A stretch of DNA of 64,000 nucleotides from Bdellovibrionota bacterium (GTDB lineage: Bacteria; Bdellovibrionota_C; UBA2361; JAFLCA01): contig CP129486.1 of the NCBI GenBank assembly GCA_030584005.1, positions 124,001-188,000 of the forward strand, written 5' to 3'. Each line of letters begins with the position of its first letter. The first letter of the stretch is position 1. The position numbers were made by a program, and so were the translations under genes. This document shows positions 17,961 through 27,476 of the stretch, in pieces. The notes beneath the pieces are model-generated. The model searched no databases. It saw only the letters and a program-made list of their open reading frames with translations, and was not told the origin of the DNA.

Positions 17961-18612
17961 TCTGGATCTCCTCTTGAGGGGACTCCCCTGGCTCTCTCTC
18001 CAGCTCCTTGATATCGCGCAGTGTTGGCAACTCCTCAAGGCTTCTGAGGCCAAAGAGCGACAGGAACTCATCCGTGGTGCCATACAGGGCTGGTTGACCT
18101 GGTGACGATTGGTGACCGACGATGCGCACAAGGCTCCTCTCCAGCAGTGTTTTGAGGGTTGGAGTGACATCCACGCCGCGAATCTTTTCGATATCGCTCT
18201 TCACGATGGGCTGACGGTAGGCCACGATCGCCAGGGTCTCCAGTGCCGGGCCGCTTAGCCGCCTTGGGCGGGAGGCTCGAAGCTCCCGAATAAATGGCGC
18301 AAAAGCGGGGTGGCTCCTAAACTGGAAGCGGTCTCCCACGGTTACCAGCTCGAACCCCGACTCCTCGATATCATGACGAGCATGGATCGCCTCTATAGCG
18401 GCCTTCAGAGCCGCGTCCTCGGCCCTGGTTATAGAGCTCAACTGTTCGAAAGAAAGGGGCTCGCCTGCAGTGAAAAGCAGCGCTTCGACCAGGGCGGCAA
18501 GGGTATACTCTCCGGGGGTGAATGCGGGAGCACTCTCGGGGGTAGTAGGCTCCTCCGGCTGATCCTGAATGACCTCTGAGCTGTTCTCATCCATACAGTC
18601 GTCCAACCTCAC
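17890..18612 (-). CDS. scpB: Segregation and condensation protein B
   Basis: ScpB is the kite subunit of the SMC-ScpAB condensin complex, binding ScpA in the nucleoid. The core (~residues 35-190) shows two winged-helix domains, with LAALVEALLFTAGEPLSFEQL and LETLAIVAYRQPIVKSDIEKIRG as family hallmarks, and ALYGTTDEFLSLFGLRSLEELP closing the fold. Both ends are acidic and probably disordered. GTG at 18612 overlaps the scpA stop by 4 nt (GTGA); ATG at 18594 is an alternative. No smc gene is in the window. Confidence 0.94.
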   Translation of the reverse strand: MRLDDCMDENSSEVIQDQPEEPTTPESAPAFTPGEYTLAALVEALLFTAGEPLSFEQLSSITRAEDAALKAAIEAIHARHDIEESGFELVTVGDRFQFRSHPAFAPFIRELRASRPRRLSGPALETLAIVAYRQPIVKSDIEKIRGVDVTPTLKTLLERSLVRIVGHQSSPGQPALYGTTDEFLSLFGLRSLEELPTLRDIKELEREPGESPQEEIQNETAGEQPLEAAGNEASEESTLQ

Positions 18613-19442
18613 TCGTTTACTGCGGATTTCGTGTCTACTTCATCTTCAGGGGGGGCATCGAACTCGCTTTGCAGCCCCGTGGTTTCAAATTGCTGGCCTG
18701 AGAGGGCAATTAAGATTTCATCGAAGATATCGCCTTGAGTGACCACGATCGCGCCGCGTTTGCATAGCTCAAGCAGCGCGACGAAAGTCGCAATGAGCGA
18801 GCCTTTGCTCTGCACATCCGGGACTAGTTCAGCAAAGCTCAGGGGTGAATCTGCTGCCTTTAGCTCATCGAGCACCTTCATCATGCGATCGACGATACTC
18901 ACACTGTCGAAGGATATCTCGAGTACTCCGGTTTCCTGAACACGCTCCACAAGCTTGCGGAAGGCTATACCGAGAAGCATCGGATCGTGCGGCCGCAGCC
19001 TGACCGGTGGAGGTTCTACCCCGGCGAGCTTCGAAGGGGGAGCAAACACGTCAAAATCAAGCAAGTGCCGGGACCCGAGAATGGCTGCTCCATCCTTATA
19101 CACTGCGGCTTCCTTGAGTTTACGGAGGAGCTCGGCGTGCGGGTCAATGATATTGCCCTGATCATCGATCTCAAGCTGCACGGGCTCGTTAAGCAGCACA
19201 GAGGATTTGATGGAGAGGAGTGTCGCCGCGATGACCAGGTATTCGCCGGCAATGTCGAGGTCTAACTGTCTAAACTGCTCGATACAGGCCAGATATTGAG
19301 AGGCAACCTGAGCCAGGGACACCTTTTCGATCGGCAGTTCGTTGCGCTTGACTAAGTGCAGCAGCAGATCAATCGGCCCATCGAAAAACTCGAGCTCGAT
19401 GGCAAAAGGATGTGACGACGAATAAAGGGAGGATGTTTCCAC
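18609..19442 (-). CDS. scpA: Segregation and condensation protein A
   Basis: ScpA is the kleisin that bridges SMC heads and ScpB. The N-terminal kleisin motif IELEFFDGPIDLLLHLVKRN is clear, followed by EYLVIAATLLSIKSSVLL (helical hairpin). The C-terminal winged helix (SKGSLIATFVALLELCKRGAIVVTQ) binds the SMC head. I chose GTG at 19442, which has GAGAGG about seven bases upstream; TTG at 19457 is also open. It is first of the scpA-scpB-rluB operon. Confidence 0.94.
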   Translation of the reverse strand: METSSLYSSSHPFAIELEFFDGPIDLLLHLVKRNELPIEKVSLAQVASQYLACIEQFRQLDLDIAGEYLVIAATLLSIKSSVLLNEPVQLEIDDQGNIIDPHAELLRKLKEAAVYKDGAAILGSRHLLDFDVFAPPSKLAGVEPPPVRLRPHDPMLLGIAFRKLVERVQETGVLEISFDSVSIVDRMMKVLDELKAADSPLSFAELVPDVQSKGSLIATFVALLELCKRGAIVVTQGDIFDEILIALSGQQFETTGLQSEFDAPPEDEVDTKSAVNE

Positions 19443-19546
19443 TCGGGCGCCTCTCAAAGAGCCAGGGGTAGAATAATATGCAATGCTTTAAGGTACTTTA
19501 ACGATTGGTCTGTGTAAAGAACCACAATGCGGGGGCCGAGCAGCTG

Positions 19547-20401
19547 CTACTCTGCCCTACGCACAGCGGTCCGCTGGAGCTGCAGTTCATACAGCGCGAT
19601 GCTGGTCGCCTGCGACACATTCAAGGAGTCGATCTTGCCGTGCAGCGGTATTTTGACGCGAAAATCAGCCTTCTTTAGGAGCAACGGCTGCACTCCGCGC
19701 CCCTCGGAGCCGGCCACCACAACGCATCGCTCCGGAAAGGTGAAGCTGCCCAAGAGTGCACCCCCCTCCCCACCGTCGAGCGCAACCACCCAGAAAGAGG
19801 ATTGTTTGAGCTTCTCCACGGCTTCGGCCAAGTTCGGAACCAGTACGAGAGGTACGAGCTCGCTCGCTCCGACACTTGCTTTCCTCGCCACGGGGCTGAG
19901 TGGAGCGCCCCTGTTGCGGGACCAGATTACCGCATCTACGCCGAAGCACTCGGCGGCCCGCAGCAGAGTGCCTAGGTTCTGCGGATCGTAGATTGAATCA
20001 AGAAGCAGCACCGTTGCGGTCGGATGCGACTCCAGAGAGTTGATCAGCGACGGCAGGTCCAGTGTGCTTCGCTCCTCCCGCAGCAGTCCTAGGATCCCCT
20101 GATGCGAGTCGGTATGCGCCCAGGAGGAAAGCGTTTCACCATTTGCTCTTTGCGCCGTGATGCGGGCCCTGCGGAGATCCGGCTCAAGCTCCTTCAGTGC
20201 CTCGTCACTGCCCCACACGCTCTTGAGTGTGTGGGGGCTATGCCGCAGGACTTCTCGTATCGCATTGCGACCGACTATGATCAGGTCTATTGGTCCCGGT
20301 GCGTTTGGCGCCGATGGCGAGGATGACGCATTCTTTCTTCTTCGATCGCGCATAAACGGTGCCTTTGAAGCTGAAACTGAGAGCGCACCCGGAAATACCA
20401 T
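19547..20401 (-). CDS. rlmB: SpoU/TrmH-family 2'-O-methyltransferase (RlmB-like, 23S rRNA)
   Basis: This SAM-dependent enzyme methylates a ribose in RNA; RlmB acts on 23S G2251. The trefoil-knot motifs are present in order: LDSIYDPQNLGTLLRAAECF, VVAGSEGRGVQPLLLKKAD and IPLHGKIDSLNVSQATSIAL. An N-terminal substrate-binding domain (LIIVGRNAIREVLRH) precedes them. The start is uncertain: ATG at 20401 is listed, ATG at 20353 has AAAGG upstream and gives ~268 residues, and the open frame extends to 20575. The exact methylation site is inferred from similarity. Confidence 0.86.
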   Translation of the reverse strand: MVFPGALSVSASKAPFMRDRRRKNASSSPSAPNAPGPIDLIIVGRNAIREVLRHSPHTLKSVWGSDEALKELEPDLRRARITAQRANGETLSSWAHTDSHQGILGLLREERSTLDLPSLINSLESHPTATVLLLDSIYDPQNLGTLLRAAECFGVDAVIWSRNRGAPLSPVARKASVGASELVPLVLVPNLAEAVEKLKQSSFWVVALDGGEGGALLGSFTFPERCVVVAGSEGRGVQPLLLKKADFRVKIPLHGKIDSLNVSQATSIALYELQLQRTAVRRAE

Positions 20402-20703
20402 TTTCGACTGCGCTCTAGCCAGTCCGTCCATGGCCTGGCCAACGCCGAGAAAGATCAATCGCCTGCCGAAGGCCCGATTGTTCGAGGCGTTTGGGGCGAC
20501 GTGGACGCGGAGCCGCTCGTGCCGCACAAAAACTTGGAGCGCAGTGCCAAGCATGCACTTCGCACCTGGCGGCAAGTGCTCGAATTGTTTACATTCTATC
20601 CAGTCGAAACGCTATGCCATGTCCTGCTGCGGGGATCTCCCTTTAACCTCAGCGCCTGGCACAAAACGCTGCTTTTTCAAGGGTAAAGGTCGTAGGATGG
20701 TGT

Positions 20704-21882
20704 ATGGGTCAGGCGATGCCTAAAAGTGCGGATTCAGTGAGACAGCCCCTGATTATCCAGTGCCCAAACTGTCAGACCAAGTTTGCCATCGAACCGTCTT
20801 TGCTGGACGGGATCGAGTCTCCTCGTTTTCACTGCTCTCGCTGCGACCAAGTTTTCTCATCACAGGACGCAGGGCTCCCCTCGTCCCCTCCGCCTGCTCC
20901 ACCCCCGGTCCATGAGGAGGTAGAAGCACCGGCCGAGGAGGAGCGGGACTTTGCATCACTCGTTGATGAAATGGCGGCACTGCAGGACGCTACTTCGTCG
21001 CAAAGCCACAGTGAGAGCTGGCACAAACCGGTCTCACAGAGCCAAAGCGTGGCGACTCAAGCGCCCTCGCAGATGAGTCTTAGCTATCCGAAAAGCACCA
21101 CTATCGCTCATCGCGTGGTGGCGCCGCATGAGCGGGAGCATGAGGAGCAAGATCGGATTGCAGCGCAGGTAGACATGTTTAGCGTCAAGCCGGCGGCGCT
21201 CCCCCCCGTGCAAGAGGACTTTTCAAAATACGCGGTGTCCTTTTCGGAAGAAGAGCGCACCTTTTCATCGAGCCCTACAAAGGAATTTGTCCGAACCCCG
21301 CTTCCCGAGGTGGGGCCGCCGATATCTTCGGCCGCCCTGCTCCGTCCTGAGAAGAGCGGATTCCAAGGATTACTTGCCTTTGCCTTAGGCTTGGGTGGAT
21401 TCCTCCTCCTGCTCGCCGCATTCTCCATGTACCTTAAGGCGAATCCACAACAGGGGGCGGCTGTGGCAGCCTCGCTATTGCCGTCGCATGCCGAGGTGCC
21501 GCCGGCCACCCTCTACATGCGGGACACAAGCCTTGAGCTTGTCGGTCTTGACAACGGGGAGACCATCCACATTCTGAGCGGCATACTGGTCAACGAGGGG
21601 ACCGAGGAATTTGCGGAGATCAATTTGGAAGGAGCGCTTTTTGATGAACGTGGCGAGGTAATGCAGAGAGTCTTGGTCCCCGCCGCCTCCAACCTGGCAA
21701 AGACAAAGGTGCGTTCCCTCACCCGCGACGCAATACTCGAGATGCAACAGGGACAGTTAACACGTAAGTTCGAGCTTCCCGCAGGCGGGAAGGCGCCCTT
21801 TGCGATCGCCGTACCAATCGATAATGACCTAACGCCACGGTTCTACACGGGACGGGTGCACTCGGTGCGAGTCGAGCGATAG
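20704..21882 (+). CDS. Zinc-ribbon (MJ0042-type) membrane protein with DUF3426-like C-terminus
   Basis: The N-terminus (~16-52) is a zinc-ribbon with paired cysteines in IQCPNCQTKF and FHCSRCDQVF. A long Pro/Ser/Glu-rich linker follows, then one membrane helix (GLLAFALGLGGFLLLLAAF, ~residues 222-241) and an extracytoplasmic ~130-residue domain resembling DUF3426 (GETIHILSGILVNEGTEEF). The layout, with a cytoplasmic ribbon and external domain, is common in deltaproteobacterial-type genomes; its role is not known. ATG at 20704 has AGGA eight bases upstream. It is convergent with tatA. Confidence 0.75.
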   Translation: MGQAMPKSADSVRQPLIIQCPNCQTKFAIEPSLLDGIESPRFHCSRCDQVFSSQDAGLPSSPPPAPPPVHEEVEAPAEEERDFASLVDEMAALQDATSSQSHSESWHKPVSQSQSVATQAPSQMSLSYPKSTTIAHRVVAPHEREHEEQDRIAAQVDMFSVKPAALPPVQEDFSKYAVSFSEEERTFSSSPTKEFVRTPLPEVGPPISSAALLRPEKSGFQGLLAFALGLGGFLLLLAAFSMYLKANPQQGAAVAASLLPSHAEVPPATLYMRDTSLELVGLDNGETIHILSGILVNEGTEEFAEINLEGALFDERGEVMQRVLVPAASNLAKTKVRSLTRDAILEMQQGQLTRKFELPAGGKAPFAIAVPIDNDLTPRFYTGRVHSVRVER

Positions 21883-21889
21883 GTTGCTC

Positions 21890-22111
21890 CTAGCTCTGCG
21901 TTGAGTTTGGCGGGGTCTCGACCTTCTCCTTCTTTTCGACCTGTTCGGCCTTTGGCGTAACATCGATGGCGACACCTTCGCGATAGGAGCTGCGAAAGTT
22001 GCTAATTGCCTTCCCAAGGCCTGAACCGAGTTCGGGGAGGCGTCGTGTGCCGAACAGCAAAACTACTACTATTGCGATAATTCCAATTTCAAATGGACTA
22101 AGATTTAGCAT
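21890..22111 (-). CDS. tatA: Sec-independent translocase protein TatA/E
   Basis: TatA is the pore-forming subunit of the twin-arginine pathway for folded proteins. The 73 residues show a membrane helix (FEIGIIAIVVVLLFG) followed by the family hinge and amphipathic helix TRRLPELGSGLGKAISNFR, then a charged tail. tatB and tatC are not adjacent. A likely Tat substrate, the DUF1501 protein at 45827-47169, is in the window. Confidence 0.93.
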   Translation of the reverse strand: MLNLSPFEIGIIAIVVVLLFGTRRLPELGSGLGKAISNFRSSYREGVAIDVTPKAEQVEKKEKVETPPNSTQS

Positions 22112-22303
22112 AAGTCACACGCGCAAAGGCCTTCCAAGAAGGTCCCACCAATCTCACTCTTCGACCGTGGCGGGGAAAAACGTGAGTGGCTGTCACCCCG
22201 CGGGCAGAGGGTCGCTATGCCGGCTTCATTTCGAAGCGGGCACGACCGTGCTACGTTCAGGTTACCCCAGCGCTAGCTTGGGAACAATACTCTCGACGTT
22301 TCA

Positions 22304-23362
22304 ATGGCTTACTCAAACGCCTCCAGATCAGCTTCGCATGAGACGAGAGCGCTCAGCCTGAGTTTTGCGCTTTCGCTCGGCATTCATATCGCTATTTTAT
22401 CCCTGCTGGCCCTGACACGGGTCCAGACTTTTGCCGAGCCCACCGTTTTCTCCGTAGTACTAGAGCCGCCGCTTGTAAGCAAAGCCCCGGCTCCTAGGAT
22501 ACGAGAGCAGATTGTATCCACTCCAGACGTGCAGGAAAGCGCGGAGGTCGCGCCAATAACCCGTTTTCAATCGGAGCGAAACGTGGCCGTGGAGAAGGAG
22601 CAGATCAAGCGCGGGGAACCGGACGCAGGACCAATTGTTGCCCCTGAGGCAGCGCCGCAACTCGAACCTCCCGCCGTGAAGAGGCAGGCACAGGCGGGCG
22701 CTGGGCGGCAGAAGCCCCCCTCCAGGAATCCAACGGAGGGTGAAAGCGCGCAACCGCAACTAGCGCTCAAACTTGATGATCGGACTCTGCTGAGGGAGTT
22801 CAATACTGCTCCTTCCGAGGCAAGGAGCTTGGAAGACTTAGAGGGTGCTGCCAGAAGTGCGGCGGGTTACGCGCCGTTTTCGCGGCCATTCGGATCGGGT
22901 GCAGCCTTCCTCGGATCACGCGGCAGCCGAGACTATATCCCTACCCTTCCCGATGGTGACATCACATTGCTGAACACCAAGGCCAATCAGTTTGCGGTAT
23001 TCGTGCGGCGTGTCGCAACCAACGTGTTTGGTCAGCTGCGAAGCTCGGGGTGGGAGGTGATCCGGGCGACAGACATCCGGCAGATCCAGGACTTTGCGAC
23101 GGTGCGGGCCGAGCTTTCTCTCCAAGGAGAGCTGCTCTCCGTGCGCATTGATGGGCACTCGGGGAGCGCACCATTTGATGACGTGCTACGCGACGCCGTG
23201 CAGCGGGGGGCCAGGGATCCGAATCCGCCAAAGGCCGCGGCCACTGACGGAAAGATTAAATTCGTCTTTCAAGCACGCAGTTGGGCGCGCATGGCATCGA
23301 ACCCACGCACAGGGGCTCCGGTGGAGAGGCGCTGGTTGCTGTTGGCGACAGGATTGGAGTAG
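22304..23362 (+). CDS. TonB-like energy transducer / periplasm-spanning protein
   Basis: It has one N-terminal membrane helix (LSFALSLGIHIAILSLLAL), a long Pro/Ala/Glu-rich periplasmic region, and a C-terminal domain with TonB_C/TolA-like character (RAELSLQGELLSVRIDGHSGSAPFDDVLRDAV, then PNPP and IKFVFQ). TonB-family proteins couple the proton gradient to outer-membrane transport; no exbB/exbD is adjacent, so a specific role is not assignable. The extra ~25 residues after the TonB-like strand are unusual. It is transcribed divergently from tatA. Confidence 0.7.
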   Translation: MAYSNASRSASHETRALSLSFALSLGIHIAILSLLALTRVQTFAEPTVFSVVLEPPLVSKAPAPRIREQIVSTPDVQESAEVAPITRFQSERNVAVEKEQIKRGEPDAGPIVAPEAAPQLEPPAVKRQAQAGAGRQKPPSRNPTEGESAQPQLALKLDDRTLLREFNTAPSEARSLEDLEGAARSAAGYAPFSRPFGSGAAFLGSRGSRDYIPTLPDGDITLLNTKANQFAVFVRRVATNVFGQLRSSGWEVIRATDIRQIQDFATVRAELSLQGELLSVRIDGHSGSAPFDDVLRDAVQRGARDPNPPKAAATDGKIKFVFQARSWARMASNPRTGAPVERRWLLLATGLE

Positions 23363-23370
23363 GTGGGAAG

Positions 23371-23458
23371 TCGCTGCGGGATGGCAAAGTTGGCTACACC
23401 CAAGGGTACGCCCCAAGGGTGCAAAAACCCGCAGCGATCTGTTTGTTTGTCTCCTTTC
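23371..23458 (+). terminator. Rho-independent terminator-like structure after the TonB-like gene
   Basis: Perfect 10-bp arms TCGCTGCGGG (23371-23380) and CCCGCAGCGA (23428-23437) enclose ~47 nt with a smaller CACCC/GGGTG hairpin. A T-rich run (TCTGTTTGTTTGTCTCC) follows. It separates this gene from the convergent T4SS block. Confidence 0.6.
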
Positions 23459-23464
23459 TCCGGG

Positions 23465-23986
23465 TCATGGCCTAGCCCTCCCGGCAATGGGACGCATTCG
23501 ATCGCTGGAACCTCCCGTCGCAGGCGGAGTCTTGCGACTCAGCAGACGACGAATCCTCCAGCGGAGCGCAGCGCTCCCGAACATGAGAATGAGAGTAACG
23601 ATGCTCACGGTGATCACGAAGAAGAGGATTCCGTTGACCGGATTCGACCTCGAGATAAACACCGCGAACAGCCCGACGCAAGGGATGTAGAAGCGGTACT
23701 TGGTCCTCGGAAGACCCCACTCGGGGGTAAACTGATAGACCAGAGCCCAGATCCCAAACATCCCCAGCAGCATGACACGAATGATGTCCCCCTTACCAAC
23801 GAGGTGAAGGGCCGTCATGAGCGAGATGAAGAGCAGCACCACGGTGCCGAGCTTCATCGGGATCTGGATGAGGAGCGGGGCATGCTGGTCCCCGATCTTT
23901 CCTGACCCCGTTCCCCTCGGTCCTCCCGGCATGTCATTCATGTCGCAGTCCGTATCTCTTTCTGCGAAGTCGTATCCGTTCGTCAC
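23465..23986 (-). CDS. Hypothetical polytopic membrane protein, 173 aa
   Basis: I do not recognise this protein. About four hydrophobic segments are visible (for example LGTVVLLFISLMTALHLVG, VMLLGMFGIWALVY, FYIPCVGLFAVFIS, GILFFVITVSIVTLILMFG), with a charged N-terminus and a basic tail. GTG at 23986 has AGGAG seven bases upstream. It is the last gene of the minus-strand T4SS block, 126 nt after the TraG-like gene, so a role in the apparatus is possible from position only. Confidence 0.6.
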   Translation of the reverse strand: MTNGYDFAERDTDCDMNDMPGGPRGTGSGKIGDQHAPLLIQIPMKLGTVVLLFISLMTALHLVGKGDIIRVMLLGMFGIWALVYQFTPEWGLPRTKYRFYIPCVGLFAVFISRSNPVNGILFFVITVSIVTLILMFGSAALRWRIRRLLSRKTPPATGGSSDRMRPIAGRARP

Positions 23987-24112
23987 TGATCTACTCCTTG
24001 TCTAAAGAGAGAACGCTTGCCAACTCTGCCACCGCAACGGGAGAGCGTGCCTCTCCTGTTGCGGCGGATCAACGCATCTACCCAAGCCAAGTTGTCACCA
24101 GCACACAGGCTG

Positions 24113-27100
24113 TTATCGCTTTCCGAATGCTGAATTTATGGCACTTCCACCGGCCGTAGCCACTCCATTGACGGCTGTTGGGTTCGGCTGAGAATCGAGG
24201 CGATCCGCGGTATAGTTCGCAGCGCCTGAGATCATTCCGCCAAACATCGGCATCGCACTGGCCGAACTTGCTAATGCTCGAAGCCCCTCGGGCCCCTGAT
24301 GAAAGTGTCCGGCGTTGCTCCATCCGCCCGAAGGGACATTCTGAGACGCGGTCACCCCATTCATACTGCGACCCTCCATGCCGGCCCACGCCGCACCGGG
24401 CATAGTGAGCGTAGCCTCCGTAAGCCCCGTCGCATGGAACGCCCCGCGCACCGCATTGCCTCCACCCGAGGCGCTAAGGGCTGAATGCGCGGCGGACGCG
24501 TTGGAGAAGAATCCTCCTTGGCTAAAGGGATTGAAATGCTGCGCTGCGCCCTTAGCATCGGAGGTTGTCGAGCCGTTTGCTCCATACGCATTGAGCATGC
24601 CGCCCATAGCCATACCTTCAAGGTTCACCGGTTTTTCACCCGGCGAGAACGAGCCGGGGAACACGCCGATTGCAGAGGCCAGTCCAGTGAGCTGTCCCGC
24701 CATGTCCCGCTTCATGGCCCATCCTGCTACGGCTCCTTGATACTCCGCTGCTGACCGCGAACGTCCCGCATGGTTATTGAAACCCTGTGCTCCCGCACCG
24801 GCCTGGAAGCCTCTAAGATTATTGTCTGCCATTGCGGCGCCGATGTTGTTCTGATCGGAGAGATTGGCATTGGTGCTGGCATGCTTCGCTGCCGCCACTC
24901 CCATCGAACCTAAAGATTGCGCAAAATCAGCAGATGAAGCTACCCACTGCCCAATTCGTTGCAACCTATTGCCAGCACTGATGCCGCCGCCGCCCGTACC
25001 CGTACCACCGCTCGCTCCAATCTGACGGGCGCCGCCAGGCCCGGCCGTGCCACCCGGTCCTCCGGCAGCCCCGCCGGTACCACCACTTTCCGCCGTCCGA
25101 CCATAAAGTGAAGTTATCTGGCCGCCCTCCTTGACCGCCGACGTCCCCACATTAAACGCCGCGCCAAACACCCCGTAGGCGCTCTCGCGTGACTGCGCCT
25201 TTCTACCCAACGCATCACCGATAGATCGCAACTGTTCATTGGCGGCACCGGCTGCCGACTGCGCGAGCTGTGAATCAGCCCCCATGTTGCCAGCCTCGAG
25301 CGCCTGCAACATGGCGCCACTCTTACGCATCTCTTTGGCAGCAGCGGCGTTTGCCGAGGTGCCCACATTGGTGTGCCCCAGCGTCGCAAAGTTACCCTTG
25401 TACGCTTCGCCGGCGGCCTTACCGCCTTCTGTGGCCGTGCCTCCGAACATTTGACCGACCATGCCGCCGACACCTGCCTTGGCGCCAAGCACTATCTGTC
25501 CAATCACCGCGGGCACAGCGAGGTACAATGCTGCGATAAAGTAAAGGTAGTAGGCATTGACCAAATCGAGGTCGAGGTTAGATGACAGCATCAGGGCACG
25601 ATCGAAGGTGCGCAGGGTGTCGTCGAAAGATTGCATGCCGCAAGGGCCAAGCGATCCGCCACTAGGTGCGGCATTAGTAATCTCAGATATGACACAGCCC
25701 GTTTGTGTGCACTGCTCTTGAATATTCGTCGCCCCCCAGTCCCTCATCTTCACAATGAAGGTGGCAAGGCCCGCAAAATCGGAGCTATTGCCGAGCATCG
25801 CCCACAGGCTGCGTTCAATCATCAGCACAAAGGCGAACCCAACATCCCAGAGCTTTGCCCAGATCCAGAACGTGCACCATGTGATGAAGATCTTGTGCCA
25901 CCCTGGGAACACAATCATCATACAGGCGAAGGGATAAGCAATCGCCAGGAAGTAGAGCAGGATCCCCTGGATATAGGGGACCATCATTGCGTAGCTGTAA
26001 ATTTCACCGTACTTGGCCTTGGCGCCTGTGCGTGCTTGGAAGACTTCAACATAATCCTGATGCTCTGTAGAAGATGCGTATCTGATATTCAGCGGCTTTT
26101 TCACCATTTCCATTTCGTTTCGGAATAGGTGAATCAGTATCAGATTCATCAAGAACTGCTGATACTCCTCCGCCGTCAGGACCTCGCCGCTGTCAAGCCA
26201 GTTCGAGTTGTTGCGCCCTTTCTTTATGTCCCATCCGTAGAACAAGGTGAACTCAAGCGGATAGGTTGTACTTGTTCCATAGCGAAGGCTGTAGGGTACC
26301 CGCTCCATCATGGCCTGATAAACGTGCGCAGCTTCCCAACGGAACGCGTGGACTATCGTCCAGAGCAGAGTCGCGCAGTTCACCTTGTCGGCGTTGGGAT
26401 CAAAGGCGCAGGTTGGCCCCGATGCGTCAAAGAAGTCCGCATATTCACGCAGCGTCCCAGTCGCAACATCGCTATCTTTTTCGAAGAGCCAGCGCATTGA
26501 ATCCGGCATCGGAATCCATACGTTAGCCAACATCCGCGCCACCGCCGCATTATTGGGCCTTGGATCCCCATAACTACCCCCAGGCTCATGGAGAAACACA
26601 GTATAGTCCTCCCAATGCCTAAGACTGGCGCCACGGGACTTGGATGCATGGATAAAGCTCGGCTGATCAATCGCCCGGGCAATCTCATCCCCGCATTCGC
26701 TCGCCATGAACTGGGCGAAGATATCTCTCAGGTCTGCACTGTGCAGACGCGCTGCGGTGATGTCCTCGACCATTGCCCACTTAAGGTTCGACAGCAAAAA
26801 CCACTTCCCCTCGCCGCCTACGCCCCCGGCGAGATTGGTATCTGAACTGCTGCTGCCTTCGTACTGGTCGTACACTCCCGTCCACCAGGAGAGTGACTGC
26901 ACTACACCGCTGACAAGTTCATCAAGCCAGAGAAAGGCGGAAGCCACCTGCACTGCGGTATCAGGCTCAGCACTCGCATACACGTTTGCCGAATAGCGTT
27001 TTGCAATGCCGGAGTTGCGAAGCCCTACCTCACTCAGTCGCCAGACCTCCTCCTGGCGCTGCGGCTGATGAGCGAGCATCCAGGCCACGCCCTTCACCGG

Positions 27101-27451
27101 TTGCGTCGTATCAATCAACCAGGAGAACACGGCCGGGCCGATAAAGAACCACATGTAGTTCTTAGGTGGAGCCCCCAGCGCAATACCCACCAGACCGGCG
27201 ATACCACCGAGTAGGTAGACGAGAATCGGAATGTTGCCGATGTCGCGCACGCCGATGTAGGGTGAGACGCTTGATCCGTTTACCGAGATTGCTGACTCAC
27301 CGCGCAGGTACTCAAGTATATCCGCCTGCACCCAATAGCCCTGAGTCGCCCAGGCCGCAGCAATAGCTGTGGTCGCAGAGGCCGGGCAGCCATCGCCTGG
27401 GCAGCTTTGCGCATTCATCAGATATTGGGCGATCTCTAACAGTAGCGACAT
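24113..27451 (-). CDS. traG: TraG-like conjugative transfer/mating-pair protein (N-terminal TraG membrane domain)
   Basis: In F-type systems TraG is an inner-membrane protein whose N-terminal part helps assemble the pilus and whose periplasmic part stabilises mating pairs or mediates entry exclusion. The ~1112-residue product has an N-terminal helix region (IPILVYLLGGIAGLVGIAL), a large soluble loop, then a second membrane cluster at ~510-680 (YIQGILLYFLAIAYPFACMM, IFITWCTFWIWAKLWDVGFAF, YYLYFIAALYLAVPAVIGQ). A long Gly/Ala/Ser-rich C-terminal region follows. This layout fits the TraG_N family. ATG at 27451 is chosen because the longer frame overlaps the upstream gene. The C-terminal third is low-complexity and has no recognised domain. 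Confidence 0.78.
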   Translation of the reverse strand: MSLLLEIAQYLMNAQSCPGDGCPASATTAIAAAWATQGYWVQADILEYLRGESAISVNGSSVSPYIGVRDIGNIPILVYLLGGIAGLVGIALGAPPKNYMWFFIGPAVFSWLIDTTQPVKGVAWMLAHQPQRQEEVWRLSEVGLRNSGIAKRYSANVYASAEPDTAVQVASAFLWLDELVSGVVQSLSWWTGVYDQYEGSSSSDTNLAGGVGGEGKWFLLSNLKWAMVEDITAARLHSADLRDIFAQFMASECGDEIARAIDQPSFIHASKSRGASLRHWEDYTVFLHEPGGSYGDPRPNNAAVARMLANVWIPMPDSMRWLFEKDSDVATGTLREYADFFDASGPTCAFDPNADKVNCATLLWTIVHAFRWEAAHVYQAMMERVPYSLRYGTSTTYPLEFTLFYGWDIKKGRNNSNWLDSGEVLTAEEYQQFLMNLILIHLFRNEMEMVKKPLNIRYASSTEHQDYVEVFQARTGAKAKYGEIYSYAMMVPYIQGILLYFLAIAYPFACMMIVFPGWHKIFITWCTFWIWAKLWDVGFAFVLMIERSLWAMLGNSSDFAGLATFIVKMRDWGATNIQEQCTQTGCVISEITNAAPSGGSLGPCGMQSFDDTLRTFDRALMLSSNLDLDLVNAYYLYFIAALYLAVPAVIGQIVLGAKAGVGGMVGQMFGGTATEGGKAAGEAYKGNFATLGHTNVGTSANAAAAKEMRKSGAMLQALEAGNMGADSQLAQSAAGAANEQLRSIGDALGRKAQSRESAYGVFGAAFNVGTSAVKEGGQITSLYGRTAESGGTGGAAGGPGGTAGPGGARQIGASGGTGTGGGGISAGNRLQRIGQWVASSADFAQSLGSMGVAAAKHASTNANLSDQNNIGAAMADNNLRGFQAGAGAQGFNNHAGRSRSAAEYQGAVAGWAMKRDMAGQLTGLASAIGVFPGSFSPGEKPVNLEGMAMGGMLNAYGANGSTTSDAKGAAQHFNPFSQGGFFSNASAAHSALSASGGGNAVRGAFHATGLTEATLTMPGAAWAGMEGRSMNGVTASQNVPSGGWSNAGHFHQGPEGLRALASSASAMPMFGGMISGAANYTADRLDSQPNPTAVNGVATAGGSAINSAFGKR

Positions 27452-27476
27452 TACGTTAAATTCCCAAAAGCGAACG